The notes under the pieces: model-generated | The model's input: the letters and a program-made list of their open reading frames with translations, nothing else | Told to the model about the DNA's origin: nothing | The model's database searches: none | Shown: positions 15,470 through 22,098 of the stretch, in pieces | Numbering within the stretch: the stretch's first letter is position 1 | Layout: every line of letters starts with the position of its first letter | From: a virus | Virus record (IMG/VR): IMGVR_UViG_3300030099_002608 | Location: 1 to 25,044 of that record | Length of the DNA stretch: 25,044 bases | Strand: one strand, 5' to 3' | Position numbers and translations under genes: made by a program

Positions 15470-16363
15470 TCACAGTTCTTTCGTTTTAAGCTTGGTGTAC
15501 CACACTTGTGGTGGAGACTTAGCCTGTGAAGTCACACGGGCATGTAGTTCTGCTTTCGGCCAGCAGTGATGTCGAAAGCCGCAGAGATTACACTCCTTCG
15601 CAAGAACTTTGTTTCCCGTACGCAGGGTCTCACCCTTGCGACGGTATGTTTCGAACTCATCAGGATAGGGCTTAAATTCTTTGACATCTGGATTTGTCAA
15701 AAACTTGACGCGATCAACAGCATCTGCCAGATATTTGGCACGGTCTTCTTCCTGCCATTCCGGAGCCTCGACCACGGCAACCTCACCGCTTGACTTGTTG
15801 ACAACAATCCATCCACCGAACGGCATACCAGTGGCGGCAGAGTACAGGTAACCCTGCATTACATAGCCGAACGGGTCATCATTTTTTAGGGAGTCGTAAC
15901 CGCCGAACCCAGTGAATTTGTTTTTGAACGCCCAGTCGCTTGCAGACTTGATATCCCAGACCTTCTCAGTCCCTGTCTCGTCTCGTATGATAACATCAAG
16001 AGTGCCCCTGATCGTGTGATCACCGAGTTTCAGTTCTACTTCTCTCTGGGCATCAACTATGTCCACGCCTGCTTCCCTCATGACAAGCATGAGGATGGCC
16101 TCAGTGAGGTCACCGAATAGAAAACGAAACAGTGTATTGTACTGCATCGATTCTTTTATGCCGCGCTTCTCCAAGACTTGCTGGCACAGTGGCCTGCCAA
16201 GACCGGACATGCGAATGCGATACTCACCACGCTTTTCGGTGAGTTGTCTTACTACAGAGTGTTGTGTGTCTTTAATAAATGTAGAAATGCCTGCGGGGGA
16301 AACGCTAGTCTCCCCCCGCAGAGCCTTTGACATGTAGTCCTGAATGTTAAGCAGCGTTAGCAT
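15470..16363 (-). CDS. Cas4/RecB-like PD-(D/E)XK exonuclease with predicted Fe-S cluster
   Basis: The 297-aa protein shows the RecB/Cas4 nuclease motifs in order: an early Cys60 (GLGRPLCQQVLEKRG), Glu88 in FGDLTEAIL, Asp123 in RGTLDVII, Asp137-Ile-Lys139 in WDIKSAS, a Q-x3-Y motif at 170-174 (QGYLY), and Cys258, Cys261 and Cys267 in ECNLCGFRHHC. One distant and three clustered cysteines is the pattern that binds a 4Fe-4S cluster in Cas4 and AddB. Phage enzymes of this type are 5'-3' ssDNA or dsDNA exonucleases used in recombination or end processing. No CRISPR genes are nearby. The start overlaps the upstream gene by 17 bases; Met11 (16333), with AGGA just upstream, is an alternative start. 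Confidence 0.88.
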   Translation of the reverse strand: MLTLLNIQDYMSKALRGETSVSPAGISTFIKDTQHSVVRQLTEKRGEYRIRMSGLGRPLCQQVLEKRGIKESMQYNTLFRFLFGDLTEAILMLVMREAGVDIVDAQREVELKLGDHTIRGTLDVIIRDETGTEKVWDIKSASDWAFKNKFTGFGGYDSLKNDDPFGYVMQGYLYSAATGMPFGGWIVVNKSSGEVAVVEAPEWQEEDRAKYLADAVDRVKFLTNPDVKEFKPYPDEFETYRRKGETLRTGNKVLAKECNLCGFRHHCWPKAELHARVTSQAKSPPQVWYTKLKTKEL

Positions 16364-17222
16364 CTTTGAAATCCGCAGCCAGATCGATATCGCTATCGTC
16401 TGACATCAGCTTAGATGCTTCCCTGTATTCATTCATTACGTTTTCGTTGTGAGCCTTTACAGTTTCAGCGAAAGTCCCCAACAGTTCCTTATCGTCGTCC
16501 GTAATAGCTACTGTGCTATCGAACGTAGGCAGAGGCGTCCAGAAAGTGACACTGCCCTTCTTCTGCCGACTGGTACGCAGCAGGATGTTCGTCTGCGCCA
16601 TCAGCTTGTTCTGCTTCGTCAAACTTTGGATGAAGTCTGCGATAGGCCGGAACCCTGACCGCTTAAAGTATGCGATCACAGGTTCATCCACTACCTCGAC
16701 AGGCGTACCATCAGGCGTGTGAAAAGAGCCACTGATGCGACCATAGATTACTTGATTGCAGACTACCGCACGCGAGTTCAAGTAACGAACGTCATCCTTG
16801 TCAAGAGCTTCTTCTTCGTCGCGTGACAGTCGTCCACACTTGTTGCCGCCCTGTGTATCGGGAAACTCACCGCCAAACGAAGTCTTCTGAACGGACTTAC
16901 AAGAAAATCCACCCTTACCTTCATTTGCCTCCGAATCCCACACAGAGTATTCGTAAGTACGCAGCAACGCTCGAAGCTTCACCTCTTTCGCATATATAAA
17001 CTGCCCGTCGAGAAACATCTTCCAGTCGCCCCTTGTAAGGTTGTGACCGTCGTCAGTTTCCTGATCGTAGTTGATATTCAGACGAGGTAGTCCGACCTTC
17101 TCAGTCACGGCACCGCCCTGACCAGTCAGCTTCATCATCTCTTCGACATTATCGCTCGACATTGCTGCCACGATACTATTTAAGTCGTTGTCTAGTGCTT
17201 CTACAACTTCTGTCCCTAACAT
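16347..17222 (-). CDS. Probable single-stranded DNA-binding protein (inferred)
   Basis: The 291-aa protein has no enzyme motif I recognise. It has a mixed alpha/beta body with several aromatic and basic segments (GDWKMFLDGQF, LRALLRTYEYSVW, VTFWTPLPTFDS) and a negatively charged C-terminal region (MSDDSDIDLAADFKDANAA). Acidic tails are typical of phage SSBs such as T7 gp2.5, where they contact polymerase and helicase. It sits directly downstream of the polymerase and upstream of a recombination-type nuclease, the usual place for an SSB. The start at 17222 has AGGAG and GAAGG upstream. SSB function is inference from position, size and tail; a recombination mediator is another option. Confidence 0.6.
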   Translation of the reverse strand: MLGTEVVEALDNDLNSIVAAMSSDNVEEMMKLTGQGGAVTEKVGLPRLNINYDQETDDGHNLTRGDWKMFLDGQFIYAKEVKLRALLRTYEYSVWDSEANEGKGGFSCKSVQKTSFGGEFPDTQGGNKCGRLSRDEEEALDKDDVRYLNSRAVVCNQVIYGRISGSFHTPDGTPVEVVDEPVIAYFKRSGFRPIADFIQSLTKQNKLMAQTNILLRTSRQKKGSVTFWTPLPTFDSTVAITDDDKELLGTFAETVKAHNENVMNEYREASKLMSDDSDIDLAADFKDANAA

Positions 17223-17264
17223 GATCCTTCGATCTCCTTTACATTAAGGGTTGGTAGATTGATC

Positions 17265-18806
17265 TTACTGATCTACTTCGTGCAAGTCAAGCCAATTATC
17301 GCCCATTTTTATCTCAATACCGACAGGCATGTCATAGCGGATGCCGTATCTCCGTATAGTTTCTTCAGGCAGGGACAGCATTGCTTCACGCATCAGACTG
17401 ACACAGATATCTTTTTCATCAGGATGACAGTCAATAACGATAGAGTCGTGGACGGTATTGCAGATGACAGACATCAAACTATTTTTTATAAATAGTTTGT
17501 CCAGTCTGACAAGAGCGGCGGGCAACAGGTCCGCAGTTGCAAATCCCTGCACAGGATAATTGCATATGTTCGTGCGATGTGTCGCCGTGCCATACTTTGT
17601 CCACCGCGCTTCAGGAAAAGCATACTGCCTACCAGAGGGAAGGGTGATTACTCGCTTTTCAACGGCCTCTCGCTGCAGGTCTTCGTGCCACGTGGACACT
17701 CCCCCGTACTTTTCTTTAAAGGCCCTGTAGTAGCGCTGCTGGGCCTCTGTGCCCGTGGTTCCACCGTAGAGTGGCTTGAACGTGTGAGCCTTCGCCTCTT
17801 GCCGCGAACAACCTATGACGCTTGCTGTATAGCTGTGAACATCTGTGCCGTCACGAACATCATCATACGCTTGCTTATCGCTAGCTAGAAATCCTGCGAC
17901 TCTGAACTCCAGTTGCGAGTAGTCGCCCTCAATGATCTTGCCGTTCTCAAAGCGACTCTCGACAACCTTGCGTATTTCGAAGGTATTACCACGTGGCATA
18001 TTCTGAAAGTTCGGGTTACGAGACGAAAGGCGACCCGTCGCAGTAACACATTGCATAAATTCTGGATGTATGATCCCGTAATCATCGACATTGTTTTTCA
18101 TCCCTTCTACAAAGGTGCCCAAGTACATACGCAGTGCATTGTACCGCACATACGCAGATGCAAACTCACGGGCTTGACCCGAAAGTTCTAGTTCACGTTC
18201 AGCCAGTGTGTCCTTGTCTGTCCTGAATCCTGCTGACGCAACATCTCGCACACTACGTGGAACGATCTTAAATCCTGCTACTTCCCTTGTCGGCATGTAC
18301 ACGACACCCTTGCCGCCACAGTAAGTGCAGATGCGAACAGCCTTGCTTGGCGTGCCATCCTTACGCACAGGCCGCACTCTGCCCTGACCCAAGCAGGTAG
18401 CACAACGCTCACCCACTGTTTTATACACAACATCTGTGTTGTTACGAACAGCGATACGAAACTCTTTGCCGGACATTCGAGTACGTTGCTTGGGTTTCAT
18501 CGTGGCACCACGAAGCTCCATGCCCAAGTTGAACAGATTTGACCACGTTCCCTTGTCTTTTACTTTTCGTGAGTACAGAAGCATAGACCTGTCGTCGGGA
18601 CTGGTCAGACTTATGGGAGTGTCACCCATAGCTTCACGAGCCATGTCATTGAGACGCAACTCAAGTTCATCAAGTTCCTCTTGATATTGCTTTTCAATCT
18701 CCTTGAGTGTGTCGATGTTTATACGCAGTCCGTTTCGTTCGATACGGGAAAGCGTATCAGCCATCTCAAAGGACAGGCGAAGGGTGGGCAGTAGACTGTT
18801 CGTCAT
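17265..18806 (-). CDS. polA: Family A DNA polymerase (polymerase domain only) with DnaJ-type zinc insert
   Basis: The 513-aa protein synthesises phage DNA. Motif A is GDYSQLEFR with Asp295. The O-helix runs from Arg335 to Tyr347 (RQEAKAHTFKPLYGG) with Lys339; Phe343 aligns with E. coli Phe762. Motif C is VHDSI with His453-Asp454. There is no 3'-5' exonuclease domain; that activity is encoded by the overlapping upstream gene. Residues 135-167 carry two CxxCxGxG motifs (CATCLGQG and CTYCGGKG), a DnaJ-type zinc-binding insert in the region before the palm, a feature I recall from phage HMO-2011. Start at 18806 chosen because GAGGAA lies about eight bases upstream; upstream Met codons at 18842 would extend into the exonuclease gene. 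Confidence 0.95.
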   Translation of the reverse strand: MTNSLLPTLRLSFEMADTLSRIERNGLRINIDTLKEIEKQYQEELDELELRLNDMAREAMGDTPISLTSPDDRSMLLYSRKVKDKGTWSNLFNLGMELRGATMKPKQRTRMSGKEFRIAVRNNTDVVYKTVGERCATCLGQGRVRPVRKDGTPSKAVRICTYCGGKGVVYMPTREVAGFKIVPRSVRDVASAGFRTDKDTLAERELELSGQAREFASAYVRYNALRMYLGTFVEGMKNNVDDYGIIHPEFMQCVTATGRLSSRNPNFQNMPRGNTFEIRKVVESRFENGKIIEGDYSQLEFRVAGFLASDKQAYDDVRDGTDVHSYTASVIGCSRQEAKAHTFKPLYGGTTGTEAQQRYYRAFKEKYGGVSTWHEDLQREAVEKRVITLPSGRQYAFPEARWTKYGTATHRTNICNYPVQGFATADLLPAALVRLDKLFIKNSLMSVICNTVHDSIVIDCHPDEKDICVSLMREAMLSLPEETIRRYGIRYDMPVGIEIKMGDNWLDLHEVDQ

Positions 18807-19347
18807 TGTATAGTTCCTCAAATGTAGTGCCAAAGGCATCAAGTTGTTTCAGAGCTACTTGCTCCGTGCTTATGACATCAGCGATGCCATACTCTTTTAC
18901 GATCTCCCACGGTATGTCGTAGAACGTCTTTCCCTCGTCCAGATACGGCTGGACAAGGTCTTTCTCTTTTTGCACTGTGTCATACTTTTTTGCAAGAGCA
19001 GCAAGTCCAAGAGGCCAACGTCGCGCCTTCGATAAAATATATTCTGCAACCATCGTATCATAGATGTGTCCCTCGTATATGAAACCGCAGTCACGTATCC
19101 ACTGCAAGTCGAACTTGATATTCTGACCAACAACCAAGTCAGCGTAGTTGAGTGCCAGTTGAAACCCCTCCGTAGCAGCTTGTGTCGGGGGTTCTGTGGA
19201 GTGATAGTAACAGTCATAGACCACCGCACTACCACGCCACTTGTAGCCTACCGACACAAGGCGATTACCAAAGTAGGGTAACGCAGTGGTGCCGCCGTTC
19301 GGTTTGTCCGTGTGAGTTGTCTCCACGTCAAAGGTCAGGACGTTCAT
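18766..19347 (-). CDS. 3'-5' exonuclease (DnaQ/Pol I proofreading domain type)
   Basis: The 193-aa protein has the three exonuclease motifs of the DEDDy group: Exo I Asp7-x-Glu9 in LTFDVETT, Exo II Asp80 in GQNIKFDLQW, and Exo III Tyr153-x3-Asp157 in EYGIADVIS. These residues bind the two metal ions. The protein corresponds to the proofreading domain of Pol I and is encoded separately, overlapping the polymerase gene by 41 bases in another frame. It probably acts as the polymerase's proofreading partner in trans. ATG at 19347 is preceded by GAGGAGGAGT and forms an ATGA overlap with the small gene upstream, so it is preferred to the longer frame starting at 19425. Confidence 0.92.
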   Translation of the reverse strand: MNVLTFDVETTHTDKPNGGTTALPYFGNRLVSVGYKWRGSAVVYDCYYHSTEPPTQAATEGFQLALNYADLVVGQNIKFDLQWIRDCGFIYEGHIYDTMVAEYILSKARRWPLGLAALAKKYDTVQKEKDLVQPYLDEGKTFYDIPWEIVKEYGIADVISTEQVALKQLDAFGTTFEELYNDEQSTAHPSPVL

Positions 19348-19496
19348 TCCGACTCCTCCTCGAACCGTTTCCTTGCAAAATACTCCGCAAACTTTTCGAC
19401 CTGTTCTTCTGAAAGGATAGGCCACCTCTTGCGTGCCGCAACATACTCTTCTTCGTAGAGACGTTCAAGCGCTTCTTCGTTGTGATGATTACTCAT
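19344..19496 (-). CDS. 50-aa charged helical protein (hypothetical)
   Basis: This short gene encodes a highly charged, probably all-helical protein starting MSNHHNEEALERLYEEEYV and ending RKRFEEESE. It starts three bases after the 38-aa membrane protein and ends with an ATGA overlap into the exonuclease gene. Its last codons also contain the SD of the exonuclease gene, so translation of the two is likely coupled. There is no known motif; the middle (RWPILSEEQVEKFAEYFARK) looks like a helix-turn-helix-sized pair of helices, but without DNA-binding signature. An accessory factor for replication is possible. Confidence 0.7.
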   Translation of the reverse strand: MSNHHNEEALERLYEEEYVAARKRWPILSEEQVEKFAEYFARKRFEEESE

Positions 19497-19499
19497 ATT

Positions 19500-19616
19500 C
19501 TACGCCTTTCCCAGCAGGCTCACGAAAAACAATCCCGCCAGCAGTGTAGCCATACCATCACCACCAGTGTTGTTCAGAAGACTTATTGCTATGAAGAGAA
19601 CTATGAAAAATCCCAT
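19500..19616 (-). CDS. 38-aa two-helix membrane hairpin protein (hypothetical)
   Basis: The gene begins with an ATG that shares its A with the helicase TGA stop (TGATG) and ends three bases before the next start. The protein is almost entirely hydrophobic: MGFFIVLFIAISLL, a short polar turn (NNTGGDG) and a second span (MATLLAGLFFVSLLGKA). Two short spans joined by a tight polar turn would form a membrane hairpin. It is an unexpected product inside a replication operon. Candidates are a tiny holin-like protein or an anchor for the replication machinery; neither is shown by sequence. Confidence 0.68.
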   Translation of the reverse strand: MGFFIVLFIAISLLNNTGGDGMATLLAGLFFVSLLGKA

Positions 19617-20845
19617 CAGTAGTACACCCCTCTCTGTACATCTATCTGTGAGTTGATAGGCCCGTGCCAGCCATTGATCTTGTTCTTTGATATGCAGATG
19701 TGACGCACGATATTCTCTACATCACTCGCCCCTGTCTTGCCGATCCCTATGATGATATCAGCCTCGCCAGCCTTGCCAGTCTTCGAGTTGTCCATCATGT
19801 TGTAGTCAATAAATTGACGGTCATGTCCGTCGTTCGATGCTTGACTGACAGCCCACACCAGCATCTTGTTTCGCTTGGCAATCTCACGAGCGTGAACGTA
19901 TGTCTCCTTGAGACGCTCGTCCCCACGATTATACTCTCCGGACACACGAAACTTATCAAGCTGATCCATAAACATGATGTCGGGCTTGTTAAGCTTAGCG
20001 TAGGCGTCGGCTTCTTCGACACCCATGCCGACAGCGGCCATGACCTTGAGATACGGCATGATATCTCTCTCGTACAGAGGACTGTACTTGGCACGGTTTT
20101 CGTCGAGTTCTTTGCGTGTAATATTGAAGAATGACTGGATCAAACGCAACTTGATTTTTTCGGCAGGCTCCTCATTTGCCCAGTAGACAACCTTGTGTCC
20201 CGCTCGTACATACGACGCAGCAAGGAAACAACAGAAGGTAGTCTTGCCCACCTCTGGACGTGCAAAGATGATACCCAAGTTTCCCCGATCAAGGCCAGCC
20301 ACACGCTCACTGATCAGGCCAAACTCAAAAGGGAAGTCAGGCTCTCCGGTATTTGCGTCGAGCAAAGCCTCTAGGTCATCCGTCACTTCTTCGTAAGTGG
20401 TACGATCAGACATGCGTCCGTCTTCCACAGACTCGACCATCGACCTTAGTTCGCCAAAGTCCTCGCTCTCGCCCGTAAATATTTCAATCGCTTTTTCACC
20501 TATAATACGAGCGCGATCACGCAGCCAGAAGTTACGCACCATGTCGAGGTGCATGTCCATGTTATTCGGGTTGCCCTGATCTAGTGTGGCGATAAGCTCT
20601 TGCGCTCGCTCTCGCGTGGAGTCAGGCATCGCAGGGTTTCGATCATTGAACAAGATCGTGAGTTCGCCCACAGTTATGTCGTTCTCGTAAGTCATGTGTG
20701 CATACGATATGACATCGAACACATCACGCATCTCTTTAGTGAACATGTCACGGGTGACCGTGTTTGCCACACGAGAAAAGAAATCAGAACTGAGGCAAAA
20801 GCCCAGTATTTGTTTATCTATCGATATAGGATCGTAGGAAGTCAT
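19616..20845 (-). CDS. DnaB-like replicative helicase
   Basis: The 409-aa protein has a small N-terminal helical domain like DnaB (about 1-105) and a RecA-like C-terminal ATPase domain. Walker A is ARPEVGKTT around Lys201-Thr202, with Ala-Arg-Pro in place of the usual first glycine. A catalytic-glutamate region ANEEP follows at 223-227, Walker B is DIMFMD (Asp294), and the Gln-bearing motif AVSQAS lies at 332-337. It unwinds DNA 5'-3' ahead of the polymerase. The primase is a separate gene upstream that overlaps it by 32 bases, so this is the split version of the T7 gp4 arrangement. Slightly short for DnaB (about 470 aa). Confidence 0.92.
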   Translation of the reverse strand: MTSYDPISIDKQILGFCLSSDFFSRVANTVTRDMFTKEMRDVFDVISYAHMTYENDITVGELTILFNDRNPAMPDSTRERAQELIATLDQGNPNNMDMHLDMVRNFWLRDRARIIGEKAIEIFTGESEDFGELRSMVESVEDGRMSDRTTYEEVTDDLEALLDANTGEPDFPFEFGLISERVAGLDRGNLGIIFARPEVGKTTFCCFLAASYVRAGHKVVYWANEEPAEKIKLRLIQSFFNITRKELDENRAKYSPLYERDIMPYLKVMAAVGMGVEEADAYAKLNKPDIMFMDQLDKFRVSGEYNRGDERLKETYVHAREIAKRNKMLVWAVSQASNDGHDRQFIDYNMMDNSKTGKAGEADIIIGIGKTGASDVENIVRHICISKNKINGWHGPINSQIDVQRGVYY

Positions 20846-21644
20846 TACGTTCGTCCTTCTGCATGTTTTTTAGATCGGTTCTAAGAACCATGAGCTTTGT
20901 CGGCACATGCGTGTGTAGCGCACGCACCATAGTGATAGCCTTGTCAGTAGCATCCTTGTCAAGAGCTACGAACACACGCTCATATTGTTTCAATATTTCG
21001 ATGTGTTCAGCAAGAAGATTAGTACCCAAGAGGGCAACACCTGCCGTAGATTCAGAGACGGAACAAGCACTCGCACAGTCCTCAACGATAATCGCACAGG
21101 CTCCGCTGCCGCAGGTAAACGGGTGCTTACTGCTTGCGTAACGATACCACTTCGGTGACCTGCCGTCTATCGACCTGCCCGCTGCATCTACGACCTTACT
21201 GCCACTTTTAACAAGAAAGACCACGCGGTTACGTTTGAAATCGTACCGAATGTCCGCTCTGCCAGACAAATATGCGTCGTAAGCTTGCACATGTTTTACA
21301 TAAAGTTCAGCGTCTAAGCTACGAGAAAGACTAACAAATGTGTCGGGTATCTCATAGGTATTACTGGTACGAGAAACAGGCAACTGTACTTGCGGGCCAC
21401 GAAAGGCACGCGCTGCATATTCTTTTGTCAGAGTGATGCCTGTTCGACCAGAGACATTACAGTCGGCATGAAAACAATACCACAGACGCTGCATACCATC
21501 ATCCGTAACACTGAACGTGTTTTTGTTTCCGCATACGGGGCAGTCGGATCGGTACTGCGTCAAGGCAGGAAAGTCGAGGGACTCAACATACCCACACAGC
21601 CACGCAGGCGACTTCGATGTTGTGCTGGTTTTATCTACAGACAT
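20814..21644 (-). CDS. DNA primase, T7 gp4-like (zinc-binding plus TOPRIM)
   Basis: The 276-aa protein has a zinc-binding domain with CPVCGNKNTF (Cys35, Cys38) and YCFHADC (Cys57, Cys62, with a nearby His59), then a TOPRIM catalytic core: Glu188 in IIVEDCASA and Asp229/Asp231 in VALDKDATDKA. It makes RNA primers for lagging-strand synthesis and has no helicase domain; the helicase is the next gene and overlaps it. The start at 21644 is chosen although its SD is weak (GGTG). A TTG 66 bases upstream would extend the protein into the promoter-like region and is less likely. It is the first gene of the 11-kb leftward operon. Confidence 0.92.
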   Translation of the reverse strand: MSVDKTSTTSKSPAWLCGYVESLDFPALTQYRSDCPVCGNKNTFSVTDDGMQRLWYCFHADCNVSGRTGITLTKEYAARAFRGPQVQLPVSRTSNTYEIPDTFVSLSRSLDAELYVKHVQAYDAYLSGRADIRYDFKRNRVVFLVKSGSKVVDAAGRSIDGRSPKWYRYASSKHPFTCGSGACAIIVEDCASACSVSESTAGVALLGTNLLAEHIEILKQYERVFVALDKDATDKAITMVRALHTHVPTKLMVLRTDLKNMQKDERNDFLRSYIDR

Positions 21645-21755
21645 GGCACCGGAATAATCGACATGACAAACCGTGTCAATACGAAAAAATATATTGACGA
21701 CGCTTGACAAACCAGATACACATAAAGAACAACAACCTATAGGGGCTTATCTGTT
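21645..21755. promoter_or_regulatory. Divergent control region between the leftward replication operon and rightward small genes
   Basis: This 111-bp AT-rich stretch separates two diverging transcription units. It contains TGACAAACC twice in direct orientation (21664-21672 and 21705-21713, 41 bp apart); the first copy is also the left arm of TGACA-5-TGTCA (21664-21678), an operator-like inverted repeat. TTGAC cores occur on the plus strand at 21694 (TTGACG) and 21704 (TTGACA) and on the minus strand at 21679 (a perfect TTGACA). Only weak -10 candidates are found: TACACA 17 bp from the first plus-strand core, and TATTCC 17 bp from the minus-strand one. Exact promoter positions are uncertain. 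Confidence 0.45.
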
Positions 21756-21896
21756 ATGAAAAAGATAATTAAAATCAACCCTGTAGCCAAACAGTTACGA
21801 AAATATGGTAAACAAATTATACCTGACAAACGTAACAAAGAAAAAGATAAACAAGCCAAGAAGGATATTCGTGATGGGAAGACCAGCGAAGATTGA
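21756..21896 (+). CDS. 46-aa basic protein (conserved in marine phages, unknown function)
   Basis: The first gene of the rightward block encodes a very basic protein: MKKIIKINPVAKQLRKYGKQ and a lysine-rich second half (PDKRNKEKDKQAKK). I recall tiny proteins with an NPxAKxLR segment and a Lys-rich tail in many marine phages, without function assigned. AGGGG lies ten bases before the ATG, a somewhat long SD spacing. It overlaps the next gene by 23 bases. Nucleic-acid or polymerase binding is a guess from charge. Confidence 0.75.
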   Translation: MKKIIKINPVAKQLRKYGKQIIPDKRNKEKDKQAKKDIRDGKTSED

Positions 21897-22098
21897 TGAG
21901 CCGACAAAAACCTACAGTCTGCTAATGTCTGTAAAGCAATACGACAGATTGTCTACACACTCTGAACGACTGCAAAAAAAGAGCAGAGAACAGGTGGCTG
22001 TCTCTGACCTAATGCGGGAAGCTATAGATATCTACTTGGAAGCACTGGATGACGATGACTATGACGGGGGACAGGGTGAAGCACAATCTGAAAACTAA
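21874..22098 (+). CDS. Ribbon-helix-helix-like small protein (possible regulator)
   Basis: The 74-aa protein begins MGRPAKIDEPTKTYSLLMSV, a basic start and a short strand (about 12-20), followed by a helix (KQYDRLSTHSERLQ) and a second helix (AVSDLMREAIDIYLEAL). Strand-helix-helix with a DLxREAIxxYL second helix is typical of CopG/Arc-type DNA-binding dimers. The tail is acidic (DDDDYD). AAGGA about nine bases upstream supports the ATG at 21874; the frame is open further upstream but overlaps the preceding gene. Lying just after the divergent control region, it is a good candidate to repress one of the two promoters; that link is inference. Confidence 0.7.
   Translation: MGRPAKIDEPTKTYSLLMSVKQYDRLSTHSERLQKKSREQVAVSDLMREAIDIYLEALDDDDYDGGQGEAQSEN
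22047..22061 (+). repeat. 15-bp direct repeat over a gene start, copy 1
   Basis: GGATGACGATGACTA occurs here and again at 22446-22460. Both copies cover the start region of a gene, and both encode Met-Thr-Met-Thr in the frame of that gene. Confidence 0.6.

Noticed and set aside
15470-16363. Cas4-like gene as a sign of a CRISPR-Cas system
   Set aside because: No repeat-spacer array or other cas gene is present; Cas4-like nucleases are common in phage replication operons.
18766-18842. Exonuclease/polymerase split as a frameshift artefact or programmed frameshift
   Set aside because: The polymerase gene has its own well-placed GAGGAA and ATG, and no slippery heptamer is visible; left open for read-level checking.
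21645-21710. TTG start at 21710 giving a longer primase
   Set aside because: The extra 22 residues are encoded by the AT-rich promoter-like stretch, and no ribosome site precedes the TTG.
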